Below, one piece after another: positions 33,642 to 41,171 of a DNA stretch of 53,115 bases. The DNA lies in the NCBI RefSeq assembly GCF_004682055.1, contig NZ_QUZU01000040.1, positions 1 to 53,115 on the forward strand, read 5' to 3'. Both the position numbers and the translations under genes were made by a program. How positions within the stretch are numbered: the stretch's first letter is position 1; the number at the start of each line of letters is the position of its first letter. The DNA is from Pseudomonas kairouanensis (GTDB lineage Bacteria > Pseudomonadota > Gammaproteobacteria > Pseudomonadales > Pseudomonadaceae). Below the pieces are notes generated by a model. That model had not been told where the DNA came from. It did no database searches and saw only the letters and a program-made list of their open reading frames with translations.

Positions 33642-35593
33642 ATCACCAAATACGCACGGCCCATATGGCAACTGAGGTTGGCGCCCACATCGGCATTGCC
33701 CAGGCTGATGCCCAGTGCCTTCAAGAGCGTATTGACGATGGGGTCCAGGATCGGCGATAGCAGCCCCTGGATGGCCCCCACCAGGATGTTGGTGATCGTG
33801 GTCAAAAAGCCCGCGACACCCGCCAGCGAGCCACTGGAAACCGACCCGCTGGGCGGTGCATAAGTCACTTGAAGACCACTCAGCGTACCGCTCAGGCTGG
33901 CAATGATATCGGCGCTGCCCGGCAGGGTTCGGTAGGTCGGCGCCAGGTTCATTTCGTTGGGCAGGTAGTTGGGGGCCGCGTAGAGCAAGGTGCCCGTCTG
34001 CGCACCAATGGTGGACTGGGCTTTCAACATCAGACCACCGCCCACATTGGGCGTGCGTTGACCGCAAAGGATGATGAGCGTGCAATGCCGGGAGCCAATA
34101 TCGATCAGGCGGATGGGCTGCACCGAAACCGCCGCCGACGACGAGAACGCCGACGTCCCATCGATACTACCCACCGTGAGCGTCGCCACGGTGGTGGTGG
34201 CCTGCACGGTCAGCGACTTGGTGGCCGTACTCACGCAACTGAAATCAGTGACATGGCTTTCTGCCCCCCCGGCTTCGATCAGGATATCGAGCTTGGTCGC
34301 GATCTGGATATCCGTGGAATCACACACCACCGCGCACAGCACTGAACTCACCACACCGGCGAGGTTAAGGTGCAGTAGGTTATTGACCACACCGGCGACG
34401 GGCGTCCCCAGGCTGGTGACTGCCGACGCCAGCGCAGACACGGTGTTCAGCACAGGTATATCGACCGATATCAAGGTTCTAACTTGGGCTGTGCGCACAA
34501 ATATTTGGTCGGTCGCCGGGGTGTTCTTCAACCCGGCCTTCGCCTTCTCCGGGTTACCAATGGCCGACAACTGGGGCGCCTCGATCACTTTGGTCTGGAT
34601 CGCCACGCTGCCCAGCAACGGCAGGTTGACCTGCACTGCGGCACTCACGGCGCTCTTGTTACTCGACAGTTGCGCCACCCCTTGCAGCAAGCCAAACAAC
34701 TGCACATTGGTATTCAATGCAGCGGCAGGTGTACCCGTGGCCAAATTCAGCAGGTCGCCGACTTTCAGCAATTGGGTATTGGGCGCGATTGCGCTCAACG
34801 AAATCGCATCAGTGATGACGCTGACTGCCGCGCCGCTTTTTTGCAGCACCTTCACCGAGGCATCAATCAACTCACGGGCGGATACGGCGGTGTTCAACAG
34901 CGCGTCGTAATCCCCCGCCTTCACGTTCAGTTGCACCGCCAATTGGTCCAGATAACTGAGCAGGTTCACGTTGGTGTTCAGCAATCCATTCCACCCGGCG
35001 GCCGTGAGCGACAGGCTGCCACCGAGCAAACCGCCAAGTGTGGCGTTGAGCAACGCAGACTTTGAGGAGTCGAGAGTGGCCAGGTTGCTGCGAATCGTCA
35101 GTTGCGCCACCGGCGGCGCGTTGGCGGCCACCGCAGTGGCGCTCAGAGTGGTTTGCGAGGAAAGCGGCGTGCCGCCGAACATATTCCAGATACCACTGGC
35201 GATGCTGGACATCACGCTGCGGGTGGCGACCACGCGTACGGCGTCGCTTTTGGTCGCGTCAGCGGTAAATACGCGGACATTACTGGCATTGGTTGCCAGG
35301 GCGCCGCAGGTCACGGCCAGGCCACGGCTGGTATCGCCAGCAACCACGGTGAAGCCGTTGCGCGTGGCGTTTTCCTTGGCGTAGTCGTTGGCGGTGGTGG
35401 TCGGGGTGCACAGGCCGCCGCGACCGGCGGCTTCCAGCGCAGCGGTGTCGGCGATGGATTGCAATTTGCGCTTTTCCAGGTACAGGCGACCGCTGTCCAC
35501 CGCCAGCAACATGAACACCAGGGCCATTGCCAGCGTACCTGCCGCCATCAAGCCAATCGCACCGCGTTGCCTGGAACGAAGTCGGAAAGACAT
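33638..35593 (-). CDS. tadG: TadG-like Flp pilus-associated protein
   Basis: A 651-residue protein with an N-terminal pseudopilin-like membrane segment (RQRGAIGLMAAGTLAMALVFMLLAVDSGRLYLEKRKLQSIADTAALEAA) that lacks the +5 Glu needed for FppA cleavage. It then has a long Ala/Val/Ser/Thr-rich extracytoplasmic part with scattered Cys (a CAVVCDSTD stretch near residue 430, FSCV, HCTLIILCG) that may form disulfides. This fits TadG/DUF2134. The ATG at 35593 has AAGGAGTG 6 bases upstream; the longer frame to 35677 has none. In P. aeruginosa tadG lies between pprB and tadD, whereas here it stands alone after pprA in the opposite direction. Confidence 0.87.
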   Translation of the reverse strand: MSFRLRSRQRGAIGLMAAGTLAMALVFMLLAVDSGRLYLEKRKLQSIADTAALEAAGRGGLCTPTTTANDYAKENATRNGFTVVAGDTSRGLAVTCGALATNASNVRVFTADATKSDAVRVVATRSVMSSIASGIWNMFGGTPLSSQTTLSATAVAANAPPVAQLTIRSNLATLDSSKSALLNATLGGLLGGSLSLTAAGWNGLLNTNVNLLSYLDQLAVQLNVKAGDYDALLNTAVSARELIDASVKVLQKSGAAVSVITDAISLSAIAPNTQLLKVGDLLNLATGTPAAALNTNVQLFGLLQGVAQLSSNKSAVSAAVQVNLPLLGSVAIQTKVIEAPQLSAIGNPEKAKAGLKNTPATDQIFVRTAQVRTLISVDIPVLNTVSALASAVTSLGTPVAGVVNNLLHLNLAGVVSSVLCAVVCDSTDIQIATKLDILIEAGGAESHVTDFSCVSTATKSLTVQATTTVATLTVGSIDGTSAFSSSAAVSVQPIRLIDIGSRHCTLIILCGQRTPNVGGGLMLKAQSTIGAQTGTLLYAAPNYLPNEMNLAPTYRTLPGSADIIASLSGTLSGLQVTYAPPSGSVSSGSLAGVAGFLTTITNILVGAIQGLLSPILDPIVNTLLKALGISLGNADVGANLSCHMGRAYLVI

Positions 35594-35682
35594 CGAGCAC
35601 TCCTTAGCGCTTACTCTCCGTGGGTGAGTTGGAGTGTAGACAAGGCTTGGCGGGGGGTCAGGATTTTGTGCCTGCATAGGAC

Positions 35683-35716
35683 AAATGTAGGAGGGGACTT
35701 GCCCCCTCCCACATTT
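35683..35716. repeat. single REP hairpin before DUF4136 gene end
   Basis: AAATGTAGGAGGGG and CCCCTCCCACATTT pair with one mismatch around ACTTG. It belongs to the GTGGGAGGGGGC family. It lies upstream of tadG and just after the stop of the DUF4136 gene, both on the minus strand, so it may mark the end of that transcript. Confidence 0.8.
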
Positions 35717-35731
35717 GCCCTGCGTTGGTCC

Positions 35732-36289
35732 CTAGCGAGGGGGGTAGCTGGAGAGGATGCGAGTAACCGTGGTGCGAATGGCATTGCTGCGATCCTGCGG
35801 GTTCGGCGTGCTGCTCATCATTTGCTCGTCACTGCCGCGCCACACCAGCTTGCCGTCCTTGCCGTCGAGCAGGTCGATCTGGATGGTCGCCACTTTGTAG
35901 GTGATGTTGCGCGTCTCGTTGTACATCGGCGCGCCCCAATAGCCGTTCCACGGGCCGCCCCAGGCGCCGCCGTAGTTGGTGGTGACTTGCTGCTGGCGGT
36001 CTTCGACGATCAGGTAGGCCTGTACGTTCAGGTCAGCCTTGGTGCCGGCGGCAGCCGGGCGCAGGCCGCGTTGGTCGAGTTGCTCGCCCACCGCCTGGCG
36101 GATGCGTTGTTCGGTGAGGTCGCTCTTGATCCGCGGGTCATCGGGGCGGTATTGCAGGGCCGGGTCTTTCCAGGCCCAGTTGCGGTACGCGCCAAAATCG
36201 CGGCTGGCGTCAAAATCGTGGTTGACCTGGCTGGTCTGGCAACCGCCCAGCAGCACTACAAGAGCAAGGGTTGCGATACGACGGAACAT
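35732..36289 (-). CDS. DUF4136 lipoprotein (copy 1)
   Basis: A 185-residue lipoprotein: signal peptide and lipobox LGGC with Cys17. The DUF4136 pattern is visible from about residue 25: VNHDFDASRDFGAYRNWAW, then DLTEQRIRQAVGEQLDQRGLRPA, LNVQAYL, an Tyr/Gly/Trp-rich insert, and TIQIDLLDGKDGKLVWRG. Outer-membrane or periplasmic location is expected; function unknown. ATG 36289 has GGAG 8 bases upstream; the frame continues upstream but overlaps the next gene. It is a tandem relative of the gene 45 bp upstream. Confidence 0.85.
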   Translation of the reverse strand: MFRRIATLALVVLLGGCQTSQVNHDFDASRDFGAYRNWAWKDPALQYRPDDPRIKSDLTEQRIRQAVGEQLDQRGLRPAAAGTKADLNVQAYLIVEDRQQQVTTNYGGAWGGPWNGYWGAPMYNETRNITYKVATIQIDLLDGKDGKLVWRGSDEQMMSSTPNPQDRSNAIRTTVTRILSSYPPR

Positions 36290-36333
36290 GGTTTTTCTCC
36301 ATAAAGCGAACAGCGCTGAGATGAGAATAGCGG

Positions 36334-36936
36334 TTAACTGGGCGGATAAGCGCTCATCGCCTTCTGTACCGCCTTGCGCAACCCATCGGCGCGCTCGCTG
36401 AGGCTGCCCTGGCTGGCGGTTTCGGCGCTGGTGCTCCACACCGGCTGGCCGCTGCGGGCATCGAACAGGTCGACCCGCACCACCGCCACCGTCACTTCAT
36501 AGGTGCGTGCGATCGGCACCGAGTTGTACATGCCATAACCATTGCCATAACGGTTGTAGCCGCCGTAACCGTAGCCGTAGTCGTCCTGGACTTGCTTGAG
36601 ACGCTTCTCCAGGCGCACATCGGCGCTCACCAGCAAGTCGGGTGGGCGGTTGTCGTGCAGGGGGCGCAAGCCGCGCTGGTCGAGGGCGCCGCTGACCGCT
36701 TCGGCGATCTGCGCCGAATCGGCCCAGGCCGAGCCCGCAGGCAGTTGGCCGTTGCGCCAGGCCCAATTGCGGTAGGCACCGTAGTCGCGCACCGGCGCGG
36801 GGTAAGCGCTGGCATCGAAGGTGCTGGCCGCCTGGGCGGGCGCCGGCGGGATCGGCGCCGAAGCGGCTACATAAGGATTGGGGCTGGAGCAAGCCGCCAG
36901 CCCGAGGGACAACAGGATCAAACAGAGACGACGCAT
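36334..36936 (-). CDS. DUF4136 lipoprotein (copy 2)
   Basis: A 200-residue lipoprotein with lipobox LAAC at Cys16. It shares the AYRNWAW motif, DQRGLRP and the RVDLFDARSGQPVWS block with the downstream copy, so the two arose by tandem duplication, though they have diverged (about a third identical by eye). A Tyr/Gly-rich loop (YGYGYGGYNRYGNGYG) is in the same place as the Trp/Gly-rich loop of copy 1. GGAGG precedes the ATG. Both genes are probably one operon. Confidence 0.85.
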   Translation of the reverse strand: MRRLCLILLSLGLAACSSPNPYVAASAPIPPAPAQAASTFDASAYPAPVRDYGAYRNWAWRNGQLPAGSAWADSAQIAEAVSGALDQRGLRPLHDNRPPDLLVSADVRLEKRLKQVQDDYGYGYGGYNRYGNGYGMYNSVPIARTYEVTVAVVRVDLFDARSGQPVWSTSAETASQGSLSERADGLRKAVQKAMSAYPPS

Positions 36937-36960
36937 TTCGACCTCCGCAGACTGGGCCGC

Positions 36961-37710
36961 TTAAACCGGACGGCAGATCCAGTGCAAATAACGCCCAAGT
37001 CCGGCAAAGCTTGGGTGACGACGGTGAGCGAGCTCCATCTCCAACAAATCCTGTAGATCGGCGCGGGCCTGGAACTCCACCGGCATATAGTCGTGGAAGA
37101 CGCGCACGCCACTTTGGCTTTCGACCTGCCAAAGCCCTTCGAGTTGCGCCGCCAGCTCCCGAGGGTCCAGCGGTTGTTGCGGGGTGAGGCTTTGTTTTTC
37201 GCCGGCCATGTCGTTCTTGCGCATTTTGCGAAAGTGGCCCTTGAGCAGATTACGGTAGATCAGCGCATCGCGGTTGTAGAACGCCAGGGACAACCAGCCG
37301 CCGGGCACCGTGAGCTGGTGCAGCACCGGCAGGATCGCGTGGGGTTCGGCCAGCCATTCCAGCACGGCGTGGCACAGCACCAGGTCGTAGGGCTCGGTGA
37401 GTTGGCCGAGCAGGTCTTGCCAGGGCGCATGGATAAAGGTCGCGGTTTGCCCGGCGTCAGCGAAACGCTGGCGCGCGCCTTCGAGCATCGGCTCGGCAGG
37501 TTCAGCCAGGGTCACTTGATGGCCCTGCTGCGCCAGCCACAACGACATATGGCCCAGGCCCGCACCGATATCCAGCACCCGCAACGGGCGTTGGGGCAGC
37601 GCCTCGGTGAGATCGGCCTGCAGCACCGCCAGGCGGATCGCGCCTTTGGCACCGCCGTAGATTTTTTCGGCAAAGCGCGTGGCCAGTTGGTCGAAATGAC
37701 GGTCACTCAT
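36961..37710 (-). CDS. cmoM: tRNA 5-carboxymethoxyuridine methyltransferase CmoM
   Basis: A 249-residue SAM-dependent methyltransferase. The start MSDRHFDQLATRFAEKIYGGAKGAIRLAVLQ, the SAM motif VLDIGAGLG near residue 45, and the blocks FYNRDALIYRNLLKG and GVRVFHDYM are those of CmoM (formerly SmtA), which methylates cmo5U34 to the mcmo5U ester in tRNA anticodons. The ATG at 37710 overlaps the end of the MazG-like gene by 8 bp. Alternative TTG two codons earlier is less likely. Length fits (E. coli about 260). Confidence 0.9.
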   Translation of the reverse strand: MSDRHFDQLATRFAEKIYGGAKGAIRLAVLQADLTEALPQRPLRVLDIGAGLGHMSLWLAQQGHQVTLAEPAEPMLEGARQRFADAGQTATFIHAPWQDLLGQLTEPYDLVLCHAVLEWLAEPHAILPVLHQLTVPGGWLSLAFYNRDALIYRNLLKGHFRKMRKNDMAGEKQSLTPQQPLDPRELAAQLEGLWQVESQSGVRVFHDYMPVEFQARADLQDLLEMELAHRRHPSFAGLGRYLHWICRPV

Positions 37711-38011
37711 GGGCAAACCGCCGTTCGCTGTCGGCCAACTTGGCGCGCACCACCTCGTTCATGTCCAGGCCCAGCTCACTGCACAGCAACAGCAGGTACA
37801 GCACGATATCGCCGACTTCCTGCCCGGCATGGGCGAGCTTGTCGGCGGGCAACTGGCGGGATTGGTCTTCGGTAAGCCATTGGAAGATTTCCACCAGCTC
37901 GGCCATTTCCACGCTGGCAGCCATGGCCAGGTTTTTCGGGCTGTGGAACTGCTTCCAGTCGTTGTTATCGCGGATGCGGTGCAGGCGTTCGGTGAGGTGT
38001 TCGAGGTTCAT
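37703..38011 (-). CDS. MazG-like nucleotide pyrophosphohydrolase
   Basis: A 102-residue all-helical NTP pyrophosphatase of the dCTPase/RS21-C6 type. The metal site is formed by the EMAELVEIFQW Glu residues (about 35-42) and the GQEVGDIVLYLLLL Glu/Asp residues (about 64-69). It is expected to hydrolyse (modified) dNTPs to the monophosphate and PPi. It overlaps cmoM by 8 bp and is transcribed first. Confidence 0.88.
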   Translation of the reverse strand: MNLEHLTERLHRIRDNNDWKQFHSPKNLAMAASVEMAELVEIFQWLTEDQSRQLPADKLAHAGQEVGDIVLYLLLLCSELGLDMNEVVRAKLADSERRFAHE

Positions 38012-38082
38012 GCGTGGGGCTCCTGAAGGTGAGTAGCTTCGGGGGGATTGGGCTTGAAGGCAAGCGTCCGTAGTGCGGATGC

Positions 38083-38182
38083 GTAGGAGCGAGCTTGCTC
38101 GCGAAAAAACGTCAACGATAACGCAGCGTTTCAGGTCGTCCGCGGTGCCTGTTGGTTTTTCGCGAGCAAGCTCGCTCCTACA
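38083..38182. repeat. REP doublet (GTAGGAGCGAGC family)
   Basis: GTAGGAGCGAGCTTGCTCGC and its complement lie at the two ends, each with an internal hairpin, separated by a centre of about 55 bases with the mark ...GTCAACGATAACGC.... This is a third REP family, also seen at 51242. It lies 72 bp after the start region of the MazG-like gene and 7 bp after the pbpC stop. Confidence 0.88.
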
Positions 38183-38188
38183 GTGGGG

Positions 38189-40624
38189 TTAGTCCACAAC
38201 ACTGAACTCAAGCCTGGCCGTCTGCCCAGCCTCATCGAGCACACTCAACTGATAGCGCCCCAACCTTTCAAAACTGGCATTGATAAAGTCCTGATTCGCA
38301 CTGTCCCCCAGCGGCGCCCCATTGAGAAACCACCATCGCCTGCCACTGCCGCCCAACGCGGATAGCTTCAGGCGCAATGCCTGCTGGCTCGCGGCGGGCA
38401 AGCGCAGTTGGTCGCCCTCGCGCACGCCCACAATCGACAGCGGTGACGCCGCCGCCAGCGCCGGTGGCGGGCAATCCGGGTCGGACGCCGGGATGCGCGC
38501 TTCACGCCGCTCGGCCCTGGGCAACCACGGCTCCAGCGGCGCGGGCCACAGGACGACGTTTTTCGCTTGTGCGCCGGGGCAACGCGCATCCACCCGCAAC
38601 CCCTTGGCGTTAACCCACACGCTCTCCATCAACCCCACGCTCAACGGTTGGTCCAGCGCCTGCAAGGTCGGCGGCGTGGTGTTGTCCAGCGTCCAGGCGA
38701 AGCGTTGGCGACGGCAATTGGGATCGGTGCGGCTCATGGGCTGGCCCAGGGGCCAACAGATCGCCGCCACACCGACATTGGCGGGCACCGGCAATACCCG
38801 TGCGCTGATGCCGCGCTGGCTGTCACGGTTGGTGAGCACATCGTGCACCTGCAACATCAGCGGCGCTGCCGAGGCCAGGCCGAACTGCCCCGGCACGGGT
38901 GTTCCATCCGGGCGGCCAATCCATACGCCAATCAAATAACGCGGCCCCACGCCAATTGCCCAGGCATCGCGAAAACCGTAGCTGGTGCCGGTTTTCCAGG
39001 CCAATACCGGGCGCTGTACCAGTTCGGCGCGCGGGTCGCGGTCGGGGCGTGCCTGGCCGCTGAGAATACGCCGCACAATCCAGGCGGCGCCGGGTGACAG
39101 CATTGGGCGCTCGCGGAGCACATCGCCTGGCTGCAAGCGAATCGTCGCGCTTTTGCCGTCGCGGGCGAAGGCGCTGTAGCCGCTCACCAGGTCTTCCAGG
39201 CGGCTGCCCGCGCCGCCGAGGATCAGCGCCAGATTGGGTTCGGCCAACGCAGGCAATGCCAGGGGCACGCCGCCGATACGCATCTGCGCCGCGAAGCGCT
39301 TGGGCCCGTAGGCTTCCAGCAATTGCACGGCCGGCAGGTTCAGTGAGCTGGACAGCGCGGTGCTGGCCGGCACTGCGCCGGTAAAGCCCATGGAGAAATT
39401 GCCCGGCCGGTAATCGCCGTAACGCCGTGGCACATCCTGCAACAGGGACTCGGAGTGGATCAGCCCCTCGTCCAGGGCCATGCCGTACAGGAATGGCTTC
39501 AAGGTGGAGCCGGGCGAGCGCAGCGCGCTGATCATGTCCACATGGCCAAAGCGCTTGGCATCGTTGATGTCCACCGAGCCCAGGTAGGCGCGCACGGCCA
39601 TGGTGTCTTCCTCCACTACCAGGATCGCGGCCGAGGTGTACTCCGGCAGGCGTGCGCGCCAGCCCAGCAGCAGGTCTTCGAGGCGGCGTTGCAAGGTGGC
39701 GTCCAGGGTGGTGCGGATCAGCGGCGGGCTGTCGGGGCGGTTCAGCCGACGGGCCAGCAACGGTGCCAGGCTCGGTTCCAGGCGCGGGGCGAGCAACAGC
39801 GGTTCTTCCAGGGCTTCATCCACGGCGCTTTGTGGCCATACCTGGAATTCGGCGAGGCGGCGCAGCACCTTGTCGCGGGCTTGCTGGGCGCGTTGTGGGT
39901 GACGGTCCGGGCGCAGGCGGCTGGGGGCCTGGGGCAGTACGGCGAGCAACGCGGCCTCGGCGTGGGTCAGTTGGGCCGGGGACTTACCCAGATACGCCCA
40001 ACTCGCGGCGGCGACACCCTGCAAGGTGCCACCGAACGGCGCGCGGTTGAGGTAAAGGTTAAGGATTTCGTCCTTGGACAGGTGCCATTCCAACTGCGCG
40101 GTGCGCCACAGTTGTCGCAGCTTGCCGTGGAAGGTGCGTGAATGGGGGTCCAGCAGGCGCGCCACCTGCATCGACAAGGTGCTGCCGCCGGACACCACCC
40201 GTGCGCCGGTGAGGTTCTGCCACGTCGCACGCGCCAGCGCCAACGGGTTTACGCCGGGGTGCTGATAGAACCAGCGGTCTTCGTAGGTGAGCAGCGCGTC
40301 GAGGTAGTACGGTGAGACTTCATTGGTTTGTACCGGGTAGCGCCACACGCCGTTGGCATCGGCGAACCGCCACAAGGGGGTGCCATCTTCGGCGAGTACG
40401 ACGCGGGCCAGGTCGTCTTGAGGCAGCGGCAGAGGCCAGATGCGGTCGGCGAGCCATAGCAGTGCCAACACTAACACCGCGAGCCCCAAGGCCCAGCGCA
40501 GTAAATGTGGGAGGGGCGGTGCGACGATTCGACTTGCTCCCGATGGCGGTGGGTCAGGCAACAGAGATGTCACTGACCCACCGCTTTCGCGAGCAAGCCC
40601 GCTCCCACATTGGACCGAGTACAT
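38189..40624 (-). CDS. pbpC: penicillin-binding protein 1C
   Basis: An 811-residue bifunctional peptidoglycan synthase. A single membrane anchor (about 41-59) precedes a GT51 glycosyltransferase (catalytic Glu115 in TYEDRWFYQHPG, then GGSTLSMQ and the conserved ARL repeats) and a transpeptidase with SxxK at Ser373-Lys376, SLN near 420 and KTGTSYG near 565. A C-terminal PBP1C domain with several Cys follows. The first about 40 residues are encoded by a REP element (40503-40611) in frame, so the protein is about 40 residues longer than E. coli PBP1C (770). ATG 40624 has AAGAG about 9 bases ahead; no other ATG/GTG gives a full membrane anchor. Confidence 0.9.
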   Translation of the reverse strand: MYSVQCGSGLARESGGSVTSLLPDPPPSGASRIVAPPLPHLLRWALGLAVLVLALLWLADRIWPLPLPQDDLARVVLAEDGTPLWRFADANGVWRYPVQTNEVSPYYLDALLTYEDRWFYQHPGVNPLALARATWQNLTGARVVSGGSTLSMQVARLLDPHSRTFHGKLRQLWRTAQLEWHLSKDEILNLYLNRAPFGGTLQGVAAASWAYLGKSPAQLTHAEAALLAVLPQAPSRLRPDRHPQRAQQARDKVLRRLAEFQVWPQSAVDEALEEPLLLAPRLEPSLAPLLARRLNRPDSPPLIRTTLDATLQRRLEDLLLGWRARLPEYTSAAILVVEEDTMAVRAYLGSVDINDAKRFGHVDMISALRSPGSTLKPFLYGMALDEGLIHSESLLQDVPRRYGDYRPGNFSMGFTGAVPASTALSSSLNLPAVQLLEAYGPKRFAAQMRIGGVPLALPALAEPNLALILGGAGSRLEDLVSGYSAFARDGKSATIRLQPGDVLRERPMLSPGAAWIVRRILSGQARPDRDPRAELVQRPVLAWKTGTSYGFRDAWAIGVGPRYLIGVWIGRPDGTPVPGQFGLASAAPLMLQVHDVLTNRDSQRGISARVLPVPANVGVAAICWPLGQPMSRTDPNCRRQRFAWTLDNTTPPTLQALDQPLSVGLMESVWVNAKGLRVDARCPGAQAKNVVLWPAPLEPWLPRAERREARIPASDPDCPPPALAAASPLSIVGVREGDQLRLPAASQQALRLKLSALGGSGRRWWFLNGAPLGDSANQDFINASFERLGRYQLSVLDEAGQTARLEFSVVD
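40503..40611. repeat. hybrid REP doublet inside the 5' end of pbpC
   Basis: The left arm is of the GTGGGAGGGG...CTTGCTCCC type but carries an extra 15-16 bases (CGGTGCGACGATTCG) in its hairpin. The right arm (CGAGCAAGCCCGCTCCCACA) is of the GTGGGAGCGGGC type. The centre contains GTGGGTCAG / CTGACCCAC. Read on the minus strand it has no stop codon and supplies codons 5-41 of pbpC. Confidence 0.85.
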
Positions 40625-40742
40625 CCGTCACTCTTGATAAATCGCAAACTCAAACGGGCAAACCTCTATGCTTGTAGGGAACTAGCCGCCAGCAATCACA
40701 ACCAAACTCACAGATACGCCCACCTTCAAACAGGACGCACCT

Positions 40743-41033
40743 ATGCAAGTAGATTTTTTCGGATGGCTGGGTCATGCACTCGGCTCCATCATCCATTACA
40801 TCGTCGAGTTCTTCAGCGGGCTGTTCAATCTGCTGTCCAGTGCAGGTGGTGATTTTGTCGAGGGCATGTCCCGTGCACTGGGCATGGACACCTCGATCAT
40901 CAGCATCGTCACCCTGATCGTTGGCTTGTTGTTTCTGTATTCGGCGGTGCGAGCATTTATGCGGGCATCGATCATCATCGGGGTGATCTGGTTGATGCTG
41001 GGGCTGTGGCTGCTGAGTTGGGTTGTGCACTAA
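40743..41033 (+). CDS. small membrane protein, unknown function
   Basis: A 96-residue protein with an amphipathic N-terminal half (FGWLGHALGSIIHYIVEFFSGLFNLL) and two C-terminal helices (SIVTLIVGLLFLYSAVRAFMR and ASIIIGVIWLMLGLWLLSWVV) linked by a basic loop. No catalytic motif. The ATG is preceded by AGGAC at 8 bases. It lies alone on the plus strand between yfhM and pbpC, two genes that are adjacent in E. coli. Function not recognised. Confidence 0.75.
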   Translation: MQVDFFGWLGHALGSIIHYIVEFFSGLFNLLSSAGGDFVEGMSRALGMDTSIISIVTLIVGLLFLYSAVRAFMRASIIIGVIWLMLGLWLLSWVVH

Positions 41034-41056
41034 GCCCCCAGACAACCTCAGTCCCC

Positions 41057-41148
41057 TGTGGGAGCGGGCTTGCTCGCGAAAGCGGAGTGTCAGTCAGCAC
41101 ATCTGATACTGATACACCGCTTTCGCGAGCAAGCCCGCTCCCACATTT
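41057..41148. repeat. REP doublet (GTGGGAGCGGGC family)
   Basis: TGTGGGAGCGGGCTTGCTCG at the left and its complement at the right, with GCGGAGTGTCAG / CTGATACACCGC in the arms near the centre. It separates the 96-residue gene from the convergent yfhM stop at 41172. Confidence 0.9.
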
Positions 41149-41171
41149 GGCCTGTATTTCAAGTTAAGAGA

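Noticed and set aside
35102..36304. 400-codon plus-strand frame across tadG and DUF4136
   Set aside because: It crosses the ends of two well-supported minus-strand genes and a REP hairpin and has no domain.
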